The translations under genes were made by a program, and so were the position numbers. The notes under the pieces were generated by a model, which saw only the letters and a program-made list of their open reading frames with translations, was not told the DNA's origin and searched no databases. From assembly GCA_945865485.1 (NCBI GenBank), contig CAMBEC010000007.1, positions 1-64,000 of the forward strand: a stretch of DNA of 64,000 nucleotides. Direction: 5' to 3'. Position 1 is the first letter of the stretch; each line of letters opens with the position of its first letter. Positions 37,208-46,688 of this stretch are shown piece after piece. The stretch comes from Rickettsia typhi (GTDB lineage Bacteria; Pseudomonadota; Alphaproteobacteria; Rickettsiales; Rickettsiaceae).

Positions 37208-39079
37208 ATGACTCTGGAAAAAAGAAAATTCGACGCTGAGATTGGTAAAGTTTTAAACTTAATGATCCATTCTCTTTATACAAATAAAGAGATTTTTATG
37301 CGTGAGCTTATTTCTAATAGCTCGGATGCTTGCGATAAGCTCAGGTATTTAAGTCAAACAGATAATAATCTTCTTGATGGTAATAGTGATTTCAAAATTG
37401 TAGTTTCAATAGATAAGGAAGCAAGAACTATTACTGTTCGAGATACAGGGATAGGTATGAATCGTGATGATTTAAACGAGAACTTGGGCACCATAGCAAG
37501 GTCGGGAACACAACGTTTTATTGATCAACTTTCAGGAGACAATAAAACGGATAGCCACTTGATAGGGCAATTTGGTGTTGGTTTTTATTCATCCTTTATG
37601 ATTGCTGATCAAATTACCGTTACCTCCAGAAAAGCTGGAGAAGATAAAGTCTATACGTGGCATTCTGATGGGCAGGGAGAATACACTGTCTCAGATACAG
37701 ATAGAGAATTTACAAGGGGTACAGAAGTGGTGCTACACGTAAAAGCTGACGAAGAAAGTTTTGTTGATCATTTTAGAATTAAACACATAATTAAAAGCTA
37801 CTCTGACCACATTGCCGTCCCGATTTATTTTGTTGATCAAAATGGTCATGAAAACCAAGTTAATTCTTCATCAGCAATCTGGACTAGGTCTAAGTCCGAG
37901 ATATCAGATGAACAATACAAGGAATTTTACAAAAGTGTTTCCCACGCGCCTGACGATCCTTGGCTTACTATTCACAATCGTAATGAAGGGGTAGTTGACT
38001 TTACTAATTTATTATTTATACCAAGTTCAAAAACTTTTGATTTATTTCATCCAGACCGTAAATGTCGTGTAAAGCTTTATATTAAACGTGTGTTTATTGG
38101 AGATGAAAACATAGATCTGATTCCTCAGTATTTAAGATTTTTACGAGGCGTGGTTGACTCGGATGATTTACCACTTAACGTTAGTCGCGAAACGTTGCAG
38201 CATAACGCAACAATAGATAAGATAAAAAAATCTATTACCAAAAAGGTGTTATCGGAGCTAAAAAAACAAAAAGAAACTAACTTCGATAAGTACCAAGAAT
38301 TTTGGAATAACTTCGGTGGTGCCTTGAAAGAAGGGTTGTGCGAAGTAACTAGTGATCATGAAAAACTTTTGGAAGTGTGCATTTTTAGAAGCGCATTGCA
38401 TGATAAGATGATAAGTCTGGATGACTACCTTGCTTCTTGCGAGGGTGAAGACAAAACTATTTATTATTTAAGCGGTGATAATCCAGAAAAACTACGTAAT
38501 AACCCACAAATTGAAGGGTTCTTAAGTAAAAATATTGACGTTCTTTTGTTTACAGATACTGTCGATGATTTTTGGGTAAATGTTAATGGTCAATATAAAG
38601 AAGTTGAGATAAAATCAGTTACTAGAAGCGACATTGATCTTAGTAACTCAGCCGGTGCTAGCCAAGAACAAGCGTCTGAGAAGTCTATAGAAGAAGATCA
38701 TGTCGCTCTTGTTAAATACTTTAAAGAGTCATTGGGTAATCTTGTAAAGGATGTCACAATTTCCAAAAAACTAGCATCCAGCCCTGCATGTTTAGCGGTG
38801 GCTGATGGATCCATGGATATACGTATGGAAAGATATTTAATTGAGCAAAAACAACTCGGCTCAGCAAGCGCTAAGATTTTGGAAATCAACCCTAATCACC
38901 ATATTATCAAAAAAATTAGCCAAGAGATTGATGATAAGGATAAGGAGAGGCAAAATAAAAACCAAGAACTTGTTCACTTGCTTTACGACCAGGCTTGTAT
39001 TATTGAAGGTGAGCCAGTTTATGATGTTAGTGCTTTTTCCAAGCGATTTAATAGTTTGCTTGAAAAAGCAGAGCTATAG
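37208..39079 (+). CDS. htpG: molecular chaperone HtpG (Hsp90)
   Basis: 623 residues. The N-terminal ATPase domain has [29 protein letters not shown] and [15 protein letters not shown]; the middle domain has [11 protein letters not shown] with the catalytic Arg; the C-terminal dimerisation domain follows. Typical length. A GAGG ribosome-binding site precedes the ATG. Cytosolic ATP-dependent chaperone. Confidence 0.95.
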   Translation: MTLEKRKFDAEIGKVLNLMIHSLYTNKEIFMRELISNSSDACDKLRYLSQTDNNLLDGNSDFKIVVSIDKEARTITVRDTGIGMNRDDLNENLGTIARSGTQRFIDQLSGDNKTDSHLIGQFGVGFYSSFMIADQITVTSRKAGEDKVYTWHSDGQGEYTVSDTDREFTRGTEVVLHVKADEESFVDHFRIKHIIKSYSDHIAVPIYFVDQNGHENQVNSSSAIWTRSKSEISDEQYKEFYKSVSHAPDDPWLTIHNRNEGVVDFTNLLFIPSSKTFDLFHPDRKCRVKLYIKRVFIGDENIDLIPQYLRFLRGVVDSDDLPLNVSRETLQHNATIDKIKKSITKKVLSELKKQKETNFDKYQEFWNNFGGALKEGLCEVTSDHEKLLEVCIFRSALHDKMISLDDYLASCEGEDKTIYYLSGDNPEKLRNNPQIEGFLSKNIDVLLFTDTVDDFWVNVNGQYKEVEIKSVTRSDIDLSNSAGASQEQASEKSIEEDHVALVKYFKESLGNLVKDVTISKKLASSPACLAVADGSMDIRMERYLIEQKQLGSASAKILEINPNHHIIKKISQEIDDKDKERQNKNQELVHLLYDQACIIEGEPVYDVSAFSKRFNSLLEKAEL

Positions 39080-39253
39080 TAATTTAACCATTTCGTGATC
39101 GGTTGAGGATAAAGAATACAAGCTATTTTGTACTTTTTTATTGTAGAAATACAAAAAAAGTATGTTTTTGGATAAAAATTGCCTAGAATTGCTTTCGTCT
39201 CCTAATTTAAGCGGATGTTTTTCTTAAAAACGATATAAACGAAGTACTAATTT

Positions 39254-39757
39254 ATGGCGAATAAACTAATAGGAATATACCCAGGAACTTTTGATCCAAT
39301 TACAAACGGACACGCGGATATCATCTCTCGAGCAAGCAGAATTTGTGATGAGTTAATCTTGGCAATATCATCTTCAGTATCTAAAGAACCAATGTTTTCA
39401 ATAGAAGAAAGATGTCAGATGGCAACTCTTTACCTAGAAAAATATGGAATAGCTTCGAACGTTAAGGTAATGAACTTTGATGGCTTGCTAGTAAACTTTG
39501 CAAGTAAAGTAGGTGCTCATTTCATTATCAGAGGACTTAGAGCCGTATCAGATTTTGAATATGAGTTTCAAATGGCTTGTATGAATTCAAGATTGGACGA
39601 AAGGATAGAAACTATTTTTCTTCCAGCATCTGAGAAGAACCAATTTATCTCTTCTAAATTGGTAAAAGAAATAGTAAGTTTAGGAGGTGATATTTCAGCT
39701 TTTGTAATACCAGAAATCAAAGATAGATTAATTAAGTATTATCAGAGTAAGTCCTAG
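39254..39757 (+). CDS. coaD: phosphopantetheine adenylyltransferase
   Basis: 167 residues. The nucleotidyltransferase motif GTFDPITNGHADII and the C-terminal ISSKLVKEI (ISSTxVR-like) are complete. It makes dephospho-CoA from 4'-phosphopantetheine and ATP. It starts a plus-strand group coaD-alr-mlaE-mlaF; alr follows after 2 bases. Confidence 0.94.
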   Translation: MANKLIGIYPGTFDPITNGHADIISRASRICDELILAISSSVSKEPMFSIEERCQMATLYLEKYGIASNVKVMNFDGLLVNFASKVGAHFIIRGLRAVSDFEYEFQMACMNSRLDERIETIFLPASEKNQFISSKLVKEIVSLGGDISAFVIPEIKDRLIKYYQSKS

Positions 39758-39759
39758 AT

Positions 39760-40848
39760 ATGATAAGTTCAAAATGTAATCTGCAAATAAGACTAGATGT
39801 AGTAGAAGAGAATTATCGTGCTCTAAGCATGTTATGTCCTAATTCTGAAACTGGAGCTGTGGTAAAGGCTAATTGCTATGGTCTTGGTATGAAGCAAATT
39901 TCTCCGGTTTTGAAGAAATCCGGTTGCAAGCATTTTTTTGTAGCCAATATCGAAGAAGGAGTGAGTTTAAGAAAAATACTAGGGGCTGATATAAATATCT
40001 TCGTTTTGAATGGGGTGTTCTCTGGTGAAACTAAAGCGTTTAAAGAACATGGTCTAGTGCCAATTTTAAATCATTTTGCTCAAATTAGGGTTTGGCAAGA
40101 ATTTGCCTTTAAACTTCATCAACCTTTACCTTGTTTTATTCATTTTGATACAGGAATGAATAGGTTAGGAATGCCTGAATCAGAGTCTATTAATCTAGTG
40201 CAAGAAGATACTGCAGGGCTTGATGTATTATGCGTTATGAGCCAGTTGGTAAGCGGGGAAGAGTCAGATAATTTGTACAATAAAAAACAGCTAGAAAAAT
40301 TTACTAAATTAGCTAGCAAATTTCCTGATGCTAAAAGAAGTTTGGCAAATTCAAGTGGTATTTTTTTAGGTCTTGATTACCAATTTGACCTAGTAAGGCC
40401 TGGTGCAGCTCTATATGGTATCAATCCAACTAATGAATCGGCTATAAAAAACCCAGTTCAATTATTTGCGCCTATTATACAAATGCATCAGTTACCATCG
40501 GGTGAATCTGTTGGGTATAACAGTACCTATACTAATTCTACTATAGAAAGTTGCTCAATTGCCACTATTCCGATTGGTTATGCGGACGGATTTTCCCGTC
40601 ATTTAAGTAACAAATTTACTGTTTACATAAATGGTCATAAAGCGCCTATAATTGGCAGAGTTTCAATGGATCTAGTAAGTATTGATGTCTCCTTAGTGCC
40701 GGCAGAAGAGGTGTTTCTTGGACAAAGAGTGGAGGTAATTGGTGATAATTGCACTCCTGATAAAATAGCGCAGGTCGCTCAAACAAATGCTCATGAAATT
40801 TTAACGGGGCTTGGCGATCGCTTTGATAGAATATATACTTATAAATAA
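39760..40848 (+). CDS. alr: alanine racemase
   Basis: 362 residues. The PLP lysine is Lys36 in AVVKANCYGLG. Also seen are GMNRLGMP, the phosphate-binding NSSGIFLG and RPGAALYG, and the second-base region IPIGYADGFSR and GRVSMDL. It supplies D-alanine for peptidoglycan, which fits the other wall genes here (lytic transglycosylase, CpoB). Confidence 0.93.
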   Translation: MISSKCNLQIRLDVVEENYRALSMLCPNSETGAVVKANCYGLGMKQISPVLKKSGCKHFFVANIEEGVSLRKILGADINIFVLNGVFSGETKAFKEHGLVPILNHFAQIRVWQEFAFKLHQPLPCFIHFDTGMNRLGMPESESINLVQEDTAGLDVLCVMSQLVSGEESDNLYNKKQLEKFTKLASKFPDAKRSLANSSGIFLGLDYQFDLVRPGAALYGINPTNESAIKNPVQLFAPIIQMHQLPSGESVGYNSTYTNSTIESCSIATIPIGYADGFSRHLSNKFTVYINGHKAPIIGRVSMDLVSIDVSLVPAEEVFLGQRVEVIGDNCTPDKIAQVAQTNAHEILTGLGDRFDRIYTYK

Positions 40849-40884
40849 ACTGTTTTTAAAAAATATTATTAATAAAATGTCAAT

Positions 40885-41658
40885 ATGTTAGCATTAGTTC
40901 AGCAATTAGGTAGTAAATCAATCGATTTTACTCGTTCGATCGGAGTTCTTTCTATATTCATAGCCAGAACTTTTGTTGGGTTTGCAAAAAGACCTTTTTA
41001 TATAGGTTTAATAGCAAAGCAGCTAATAATTATCGGATATTATTCACTGCCAGTTGTTGCCATGACCGCCTTCTTTTCCGGCGCTGTACTTGCGTTGCAA
41101 AGCTATACGGGGTTTTCGCGATTTTCAGCAGAAAGTTCTATTGCAACGGTTGTTGTTTTGTCAATTACAAGGGAGCTTGGTCCAGTATTGGCTGGACTGA
41201 TGGTTGCAGGAAGGGTAGGAGCATCTATTGCTGCTGAAATTGGAACTATGAGGGTAACAGAGCAAATTGATGCATTATTTACCTTATCTACTGACCCAAT
41301 AAAATATCTTGTTGGACCTAGAGTTATTGCTGCTATTATTACTTTACCATGCTTAGTGCTGGTTGGGGATATTATAGGTGTTATGGGTGGTTATCTCATT
41401 AGCACGTATAAACTTGGATTTAACAGTACAAGCTATATTATCAACACAGTAGAATACTTGGAATCAATGGATGTTATTTCTGGTTTGGTGAAGGCTGCTG
41501 CATTTGGCTTTATTATAGCTATTATGAGCTGTTATCATGGGTATTTTTCTGGTAAAGGAGCAAAAGGGGTCGGTGCAGCTACTACTTCAGCAGTTGCTAG
41601 CTCCTCAATTCTTATTCTTATAAGCAACTATTTAATTACAGAATTATTTTTTAATTGA
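40885..41658 (+). CDS. mlaE: lipid-asymmetry ABC transporter permease MlaE
   Basis: 257 residues, about five membrane segments. The family blocks SFTSLVGA-like GAVLALQSYTGFSRF, ELGPVLAGLMVAGRVGASIAAE and MRVTEQIDAL are conserved. MlaE with MlaF moves phospholipid between inner and outer membrane through MCE-domain MlaD, which is not in this window. Its stop overlaps the mlaF start. Confidence 0.92.
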   Translation: MLALVQQLGSKSIDFTRSIGVLSIFIARTFVGFAKRPFYIGLIAKQLIIIGYYSLPVVAMTAFFSGAVLALQSYTGFSRFSAESSIATVVVLSITRELGPVLAGLMVAGRVGASIAAEIGTMRVTEQIDALFTLSTDPIKYLVGPRVIAAIITLPCLVLVGDIIGVMGGYLISTYKLGFNSTSYIINTVEYLESMDVISGLVKAAAFGFIIAIMSCYHGYFSGKGAKGVGAATTSAVASSSILILISNYLITELFFN

Positions 41659-42425
41659 TGAACGAAGAACTAAAATTCAAAATAAGGTCACTGAATAAAA
41701 CATTTGGAAATAACCATGTGCTTAAAGGTATTGATCTCGATGTGGTAAAAGGTAGCTCTCTGATAATTCTTGGTGGATCCGGTTCTGGTAAATCGGTTCT
41801 GATTAAGTTAATGGTTGGGCTATTAACAGCGGATTCTGGTAGTATTCTGTACGAGGGCAATGAGTCAATTGGTATGCCTTATAAAGATCGATTGAAGATG
41901 CTGGAAAATTGTGGTTATTTGTTTCAAGCGGGAGCTTTGTTTGATTCACTTACTGTTCAACAAAATATTACATTTTTTGCTGAAAAATTACATTCACTTA
42001 CTAAAAAAGATATTAGAGAATTAGCCAGTAAAAAATTACAATCAGTTGGTTTGTCCAATAAAATATTGGACCTTTACCCATCTGAGTTGTCAGGGGGGAT
42101 GCAAAAAAGAGTTTCATTGGCAAGAGCTGTTTGTGTTGACCCAAAAGTAATATTTTTTGATGAGCCAACAACAGGTTTAGACCCGATAATGTCTAACGTT
42201 ATAAATGACTTAATAGTTAAGGTTAGGGATGAGCTTGGTGCCACGACCGTTACTATTACCCACGATATGCAAAGCGCAAGGAAGATTGGTAAAGAGGTCG
42301 CCTTTTTGTTTGAAGGTAGGATTGTTTGGTCAGGTAAAATGAGCGAGATTGATAGTACAGATAATGACAACCTGCGCCAATTTATTACTGGAGAAATCGC
42401 AAAGTCTAATCTTGTGGAAGCGTAA
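41658..42425 (+). CDS. mlaF: lipid-asymmetry ABC transporter ATPase MlaF
   Basis: 255 residues from the ATG at 41658, which overlaps the mlaE stop (TGATG); a TTG one codon earlier is less likely. Walker A GGSGSGKS, ABC signature LSGGMQKRVSLARA, Walker B VIFFDEPTTGLDP and the His switch (TITHD) are all present, so it should be active. It powers the MlaE permease. Confidence 0.93.
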   Translation: MNEELKFKIRSLNKTFGNNHVLKGIDLDVVKGSSLIILGGSGSGKSVLIKLMVGLLTADSGSILYEGNESIGMPYKDRLKMLENCGYLFQAGALFDSLTVQQNITFFAEKLHSLTKKDIRELASKKLQSVGLSNKILDLYPSELSGGMQKRVSLARAVCVDPKVIFFDEPTTGLDPIMSNVINDLIVKVRDELGATTVTITHDMQSARKIGKEVAFLFEGRIVWSGKMSEIDSTDNDNLRQFITGEIAKSNLVEA

Positions 42426-42464
42426 AATATTTAGTTGTATTTTTGAAAAATGGCTAAATTATTA

Positions 42465-42492
42465 TTGACTTGAGTTGAATTAGATATATACT
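42465..42492 (+). promoter_or_regulatory. sigma70 promoter for rplU-rpmA
   Basis: TTGACT (42465-42470), 16-base spacer, TATACT (42487-42492): five of six matches at each box. The predicted start lies about 35 bases before the rplU ATG. Confidence 0.7.
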
Positions 42493-42533
42493 GCATAGCG
42501 ATTATTTTAATCTTTACGTGAGAATTTGCCGAT

Positions 42534-42851
42534 ATGTTTGCAGTTGTAAAAACAGGTGGTAAGCAATATAAAGTTGCAAAAAATAGCATAATTAAAGTCG
42601 AAAAAATTGAAGGTATCCCTGGTAGCAAGATTGAGCTTGACCAGATCCTGATGCTTGGTGAGTCCTCTAAAGCGTCATTCATAGGTACCCCAATAGTTAA
42701 GGGTGCAAGCGTGACAGCAGAGATTATTAGCCAGTTTAGAGACGACAAGATCATTATTTTCAAAAAGAAAAGACGCCAACATTATCGTCGTAAAAATGGT
42801 CACAGGCAGTCTCTTACTGAGTTGAAAATATTAGATATAGTAAAAAAATAA
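42534..42851 (+). CDS. rplU: 50S ribosomal protein L21
   Basis: 105 residues. The start [20 protein letters not shown] and the basic [16 protein letters not shown] segment with the L21 signature are typical. Binds 23S rRNA. Followed by rpmA after 11 bases, the normal order. Confidence 0.96.
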   Translation: MFAVVKTGGKQYKVAKNSIIKVEKIEGIPGSKIELDQILMLGESSKASFIGTPIVKGASVTAEIISQFRDDKIIIFKKKRRQHYRRKNGHRQSLTELKILDIVKK

Positions 42852-42862
42852 GGTAGGAAAAA

Positions 42863-43108
42863 ATGGCAACCAAAAAAGCTGGTGGTAGTTCCAAAAATGG
42901 TCGTGACTCGGCTGGTCGAAGGCTTGGTGCAAAAAAAGGTGATGGTCAGCCAGTAATTTCTGGTAATATCATTGTTCGCCAACGTGGTACAAAAATTCGT
43001 GCTGGAAAAAATGTAGGGATGGGTAAAGATCATACTTTATTTGCTACAATGGCAGGCAAGGTCGAATTTGTTACAAAGAAAAATTTTAAACTGGTAAATG
43101 TTATCTAG
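42863..43108 (+). CDS. rpmA: 50S ribosomal protein L27
   Basis: 81 residues. The start [20 protein letters not shown] and the [20 protein letters not shown] block are diagnostic. The N-terminus reaches the peptidyl-transferase centre. A clear terminator follows its stop. Confidence 0.96.
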   Translation: MATKKAGGSSKNGRDSAGRRLGAKKGDGQPVISGNIIVRQRGTKIRAGKNVGMGKDHTLFATMAGKVEFVTKKNFKLVNVI

Positions 43109-43136
43109 TAATGTTATTACCAAAGTTATATTAAAT

Positions 43137-43162
43137 AAAAAGGCGCTTTTTAGCGCCTTTTT
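43137..43162 (+). terminator. intrinsic terminator after rpmA
   Basis: Arms aaaaaggcgct and agcgccttttt form an 11-bp stem with a TTTT loop and a U-rich tail, 28 bases after the rpmA stop. Classic bidirectional-looking terminator. Confidence 0.85.
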
Positions 43163-43227
43163 ATTTATCGCCCTTTTTAGTTTGCTGCAATTAGTAGAGT
43201 TAGCTGGATCGTAGATGGAGGCCAGGT

Positions 43228-43803
43228 ATGAAAAACAATACCACAATCATTTATCTAACAGGCAAGCCAGGCGTTGGCAAATACACAATAGCTAAAGCAT
43301 TAGCAAGCGACTATGGCTTTCTTATTTGTGATAATCAGCTTATCAATAATCCAATTTTTGAGCTATTGCAATATGATGGCTATACAAAGATTCCAGATTT
43401 TGCTTGGGACTCTATCGCGCGTATAAGGACTGAGATACTTCAATTTCTAGCCAAAGTTCCACAAAACAGCTACGTACTCACCAATAATCTTTATGAAAAT
43501 AATGGGGACAGGGCGCTGTACGAGCAGGTGAATAAAATGGCTCATCTGCGAGGTTCCATTTTTATACCTGTAAAGTTGCTGATTAATGAGCAAGAACACT
43601 TAAAGCGTGTGGTACAGCAGGAAAGAAGAGCTCGGTGGAAATCAATTGATCCAAAGTATGTTTATGATAAGGAGCCACTCCTTTCTATCGATCACCCTTA
43701 TTTGCTGGAGCTAAATGTAAGTAAATTAAGTGCAGGAAAGGCAGCAAAAGAAATAGTGAACCATATTACAAGCTTAAAGCTAAAAAAAGACTACACTTTA
43801 TAG
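43228..43803 (+). CDS. P-loop NTPase/kinase-like protein
   Basis: 191 residues. Walker A is GKPGVGKYT (residues 12-20), and the overall pattern (DNQLINNPIFELL, LTNNLYENNGDRALYEQV, RVVQQERRARW) resembles small kinases of the shikimate/gluconate/AAA_33 type. The R-rich segment near 130 could be the lid. Substrate unknown. An AGGCCAGG ribosome-binding region precedes the ATG. Confidence 0.7.
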   Translation: MKNNTTIIYLTGKPGVGKYTIAKALASDYGFLICDNQLINNPIFELLQYDGYTKIPDFAWDSIARIRTEILQFLAKVPQNSYVLTNNLYENNGDRALYEQVNKMAHLRGSIFIPVKLLINEQEHLKRVVQQERRARWKSIDPKYVYDKEPLLSIDHPYLLELNVSKLSAGKAAKEIVNHITSLKLKKDYTL

Positions 43804-43915
43804 TGAATATCCAGATACATAATAAAACACACTGAATTAGCCGATCAAATATCTTCCTCACGAATAGAAAATGGCAAAAGATTATCCTTATAAAAGTTCA
43901 AGTACTTGGGCAACT

Positions 43916-43947
43916 GAAGAAGATCCGGATATCTGCATTCAGGATGA
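43916..43947. repeat. fragment of the palindromic repeat family
   Basis: The stretch with gaagatccggatatc and gcattcaggatgac resembles parts of the repeats near 4.9 and 5.3 kb. Divergent and short, so only suggestive. A 64-codon open frame across it is probably repeat-derived. Confidence 0.35.
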
Positions 43948-43975
43948 CTTTCTTTGGGGCGTTATTAAGTATTTA

Positions 43976-44743
43976 TTATATACAATTTATAATTGGCACC
44001 AAACTATATTGCTTATCAAAAGCATTACCGTGAGTTTTTGCGATATGCGGAATATTGTCGTATGATAATATGCCTTGTCTTATAGAATCCAATATAGCAA
44101 AAATAACTTCTGCCGGATCGGCGCTTGCAGCAGCTAACCTGTGTTCCAATCGTCTTGGTAGCGAATCAGGAATTCGTATTAAGAGACTTCGGTTATTTCC
44201 ACCCCACGCAATATGAGTAGGTGCCATAAATTTACTATCTAAACGTTTGTAATCCTGAGGTTTTGGTAAAAAATAGTTTATATATTGAGGTAAATAATGA
44301 CATAATATTTGTGCATATTTTTCAATATTACTATCCTCAAGAAAGTTTAAATGTATGTGCATACTATTGCCGTAATCATCCGCAAAAGGTCTGGAACAAA
44401 AATCAGCGTTACCACCAAGTTGTTTTGCAAAAAAACAGATATCCTTTCGTACTGATTCAATATCTCTCGCCATGGTTACTAAATTAGAACTGGGTGGTAG
44501 GTCAAGCTCGTATTGATTTTTTCCCTTTTCCAGTTTTATATCATGGCCTATTTTACTTTCTAGGTCCTTAACGTAAATATTATCTGAAAGATAAAACTCA
44601 ATTTCTGCTCCAATAATAGGTGTTAAGTTATGATTTGATTTAAAATAGTTTTGCAAAGAAGCTAATCGATTGTATCTCTCACTGACTTCTGATAGTTTAT
44701 CATTGTATTGATTATTATTATTTATCATGGAAATAGAATTCAT
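43976..44743 (-). CDS. short glutamine-synthetase-like catalytic-domain protein
   Basis: 255 residues against about 470 for glutamine synthetase. Catalytic-domain motifs remain in order: GAEIEFYL (45-52, metal Glu), KGKNQYELDL, GNSMHIHLNF (His ligand), KFMAPTHIAWGGNNRSLLIR (nucleotide and Arg site) and RRLEHR (metal Glu and Arg). The N-terminal beta-grasp domain, which completes the active site between subunits, is missing, and the C-terminal part is shortened. A related reaction such as gamma-glutamylation of an amine, or a regulatory role, is possible. The start is uncertain: ATG at 44743 or 44728, both overlapping the divergent pgeF start. Confidence 0.75.
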   Translation of the reverse strand: MNSISMINNNNQYNDKLSEVSERYNRLASLQNYFKSNHNLTPIIGAEIEFYLSDNIYVKDLESKIGHDIKLEKGKNQYELDLPPSSNLVTMARDIESVRKDICFFAKQLGGNADFCSRPFADDYGNSMHIHLNFLEDSNIEKYAQILCHYLPQYINYFLPKPQDYKRLDSKFMAPTHIAWGGNNRSLLIRIPDSLPRRLEHRLAAASADPAEVIFAILDSIRQGILSYDNIPHIAKTHGNAFDKQYSLVPIINCI

Positions 44744-45461
44744 AAAAAATAAAGTTTATTATAAGATCATTGATAAGACCTATACAAATTCTAGCGGCAT
44801 TTATAGCTTACATAAGTACACTGACGCTGTAAAATTAGCCCAGGTGCAGCAAAATATTGATAATATCAAAGCTGAGCTTAATGCTGATCACCTTTTCTTA
44901 ATGAATCAAGTGCACGGTAATACTGTTATAATTGCTGATAATATAGATTTAAAGAAGCAACCGGAAGCGGATGCTTCTATAACAGCGCAAAAAAATATTG
45001 CACTTGGAGTGCTTACTGCTGATTGTATACCAGTGTTATTTGCAAGTGATGATGGAACGGTTATTGGTGCGGCGCATTGTGGTTGGAGGAGCGCAAAGTT
45101 AAATATCATTACTAATGTTCGCAAAATGATGGAAAATATAGGGGTAACTAAAATAAAGGCAATTATTGGTCCAGCAATTGCTCAAAAATCATACGAAGTT
45201 GATGCTAAATATTACAATGATTTTGTTAGTGAAAGTGATGACATTAAAGAGTTATTTCAGCCATCTCACAGAGAAAATCATTTTATGTTTGATCTTGTTG
45301 GTTTTGTTATAAAGAAATTGCAAAAAGAAAATATTGAATTGGTTCACAATATGGAAGAAGATACTTATTCCATGCCAGAAAAATATCCAAGTTATCGCAG
45401 GTCATTTCATGATGGAGAGCAATACTCACAAAATATATTATCCACAATTATAATTAGATAA
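44727..45461 (+). CDS. pgeF: YfiH/PgeF (multicopper polyphenol oxidase-like) family protein
   Basis: 244 residues. Family motifs NQVHGNTV, ADASITAQKNIALGVLTADC (zinc Cys) and GAAHCGWRSAK (zinc His/Cys) are present. In E. coli the protein edits peptidoglycan precursors wrongly carrying L-Ser; relatives show purine nucleoside phosphorylase-like activity. Its ATG (44727) overlaps the start of the divergent glutamine-synthetase-like gene. The stop overlaps the ccmC start by one base. Confidence 0.88.
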   Translation: MEIEFIKNKVYYKIIDKTYTNSSGIYSLHKYTDAVKLAQVQQNIDNIKAELNADHLFLMNQVHGNTVIIADNIDLKKQPEADASITAQKNIALGVLTADCIPVLFASDDGTVIGAAHCGWRSAKLNIITNVRKMMENIGVTKIKAIIGPAIAQKSYEVDAKYYNDFVSESDDIKELFQPSHRENHFMFDLVGFVIKKLQKENIELVHNMEEDTYSMPEKYPSYRRSFHDGEQYSQNILSTIIIR

Positions 45462-46162
45462 TGTTAAAGTTACTAACACCGAATTTTTTCTCGAAACTTG
45501 AAGTTACGCTTATTCCGATAATAGCTTTGTTGTTGCCCGTAATTCTTGGTACCGGATTATATTTTTCTCTTTTTTCTTCTCCGCCGGATTATCAGCAGGG
45601 AGAAATGGTTCGGGTAATGTATGTTCATGTACCAGCAGCGTGGATGAGTTTAGGCATTTATTCTTTCATAGCAGTTTGTAGTTTTTCAGCTTTAGTTTGG
45701 AAAACCAGGCTTTCCTATTTTTTAGCGGTTGCAGCGGCGCCAATTGGGGCGGCATTTGCCTTGATCACACTCGTTACAGGATCGTTATGGGGAAAACCAA
45801 TATGGGGGGCTTGGTGGGTTTGGGATGCTAGGCTTACTTCGATGTTAGTATTATTTCTGCTCTATATAAGTTATATAACGATTGTAAATAGTGGCGCGAA
45901 TATATTAAGAGCAGAGAAGCCAGCTTCAGTAATGGCATTAATTGGCTTTGTCAATATTCCGATTGTAAAATTTTCTGTTGACATTTGGTACAGCCTGCAT
46001 CAGCCAGCTAGCATATTCAGGGCTGGGGGGCCTTCAATTCATAGCTCAATGTTATTACCGCTAATGATAATGTTTACAAGCTTTATCCTATATTTTATAC
46101 TTGTGCTGTTAATTCGTACTAAAATATTGCTAAATAGGCAAAAACAAAATAATAGATTATGA
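45461..46162 (+). CDS. ccmC: heme exporter protein CcmC
   Basis: 233 residues, six membrane segments. The tryptophan-rich WWD-type motif WGAWWVWDARLTS is clear, and HVPAAWMSLG supplies a conserved heme-ligand His. CcmC delivers heme to CcmE for cytochrome c maturation in the periplasm. Other ccm genes are not adjacent, a scattering also seen in Rickettsia. TAATG overlap with pgeF suggests translation coupling. Confidence 0.93.
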   Translation: MLKLLTPNFFSKLEVTLIPIIALLLPVILGTGLYFSLFSSPPDYQQGEMVRVMYVHVPAAWMSLGIYSFIAVCSFSALVWKTRLSYFLAVAAAPIGAAFALITLVTGSLWGKPIWGAWWVWDARLTSMLVLFLLYISYITIVNSGANILRAEKPASVMALIGFVNIPIVKFSVDIWYSLHQPASIFRAGGPSIHSSMLLPLMIMFTSFILYFILVLLIRTKILLNRQKQNNRL

Positions 46163-46199
46163 ATAATTTGTTTCATAGCCAAAAATGTGGAAGGTTAAA

Positions 46200-46520
46200 T
46201 TGACTTACGTTGTAACTGATGAATGTGTCAAATGTAAATATACTGACTGCGTTGAAGTATGTCCTGTAGATTGCTTTTACGAAGGAGAGCTGATGCTAGT
46301 AATAAATCCAGAGGAATGTATTGATTGTGGAGTATGCGTGCCTGAATGCCCCGTAGATGCAATTAAAGAAGAATCACCGGATTTGATTAAGTGGATAGAG
46401 ATTAATAAAGAACTCTCAAACAAGTGGGATAATATAACAGTCAAAAAAAATCCTCTGCCTAATGCAGACAAATTCAAGGACGAAAAAAATAAATTCGAGA
46501 AATATATTCAAGGTCGTTGA
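46200..46520 (+). CDS. fdxA: 7Fe-8S/FdxA-type ferredoxin
   Basis: 106 residues from TTG 46200. I choose this start because GGAAGG (46189-46194) lies 5 bases before it and family members begin (M)TYVVT; the ATG at 46185 lies upstream of that ribosome site. The cysteines [17 protein letters not shown] and [12 protein letters not shown] bind 3Fe-4S and 4Fe-4S clusters; the tail is the usual basic/acidic helix. An electron carrier. Confidence 0.92.
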   Translation: MTYVVTDECVKCKYTDCVEVCPVDCFYEGELMLVINPEECIDCGVCVPECPVDAIKEESPDLIKWIEINKELSNKWDNITVKKNPLPNADKFKDEKNKFEKYIQGR

Positions 46521-46629
46521 GTGGGTAAGGAAACAGTTTGATTTAAGAAGTGGAGCTTTTAAGATCCTTTTTTAATTAAGATTGTTCTTGTTTTGTCTAG
46601 TTCCTAACAAATGGTATTGCTAAATTCAT

Positions 46630-46658
46630 TTGGCAATTGCATTAACATATTATATATA
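46630..46658 (+). promoter_or_regulatory. putative sigma70 promoter of the glycan operon
   Basis: TTGGCA (46630-46635), 17-base spacer, TATATA (46653-46658). The predicted start is about 25 bases before the rfbF ATG, with GGAG at 46678-46681 as ribosome site. It would drive the eleven-gene cluster. Confidence 0.5.
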
Positions 46659-46688
46659 TCAAGTGTTTTATTATTTTGGAGTCAGTGT

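Noticed and set aside
43871..44065. 64-codon plus-strand frame
   Set aside because: It crosses a palindromic-repeat fragment and the 3' end of the glutamine-synthetase-like gene; no family match.
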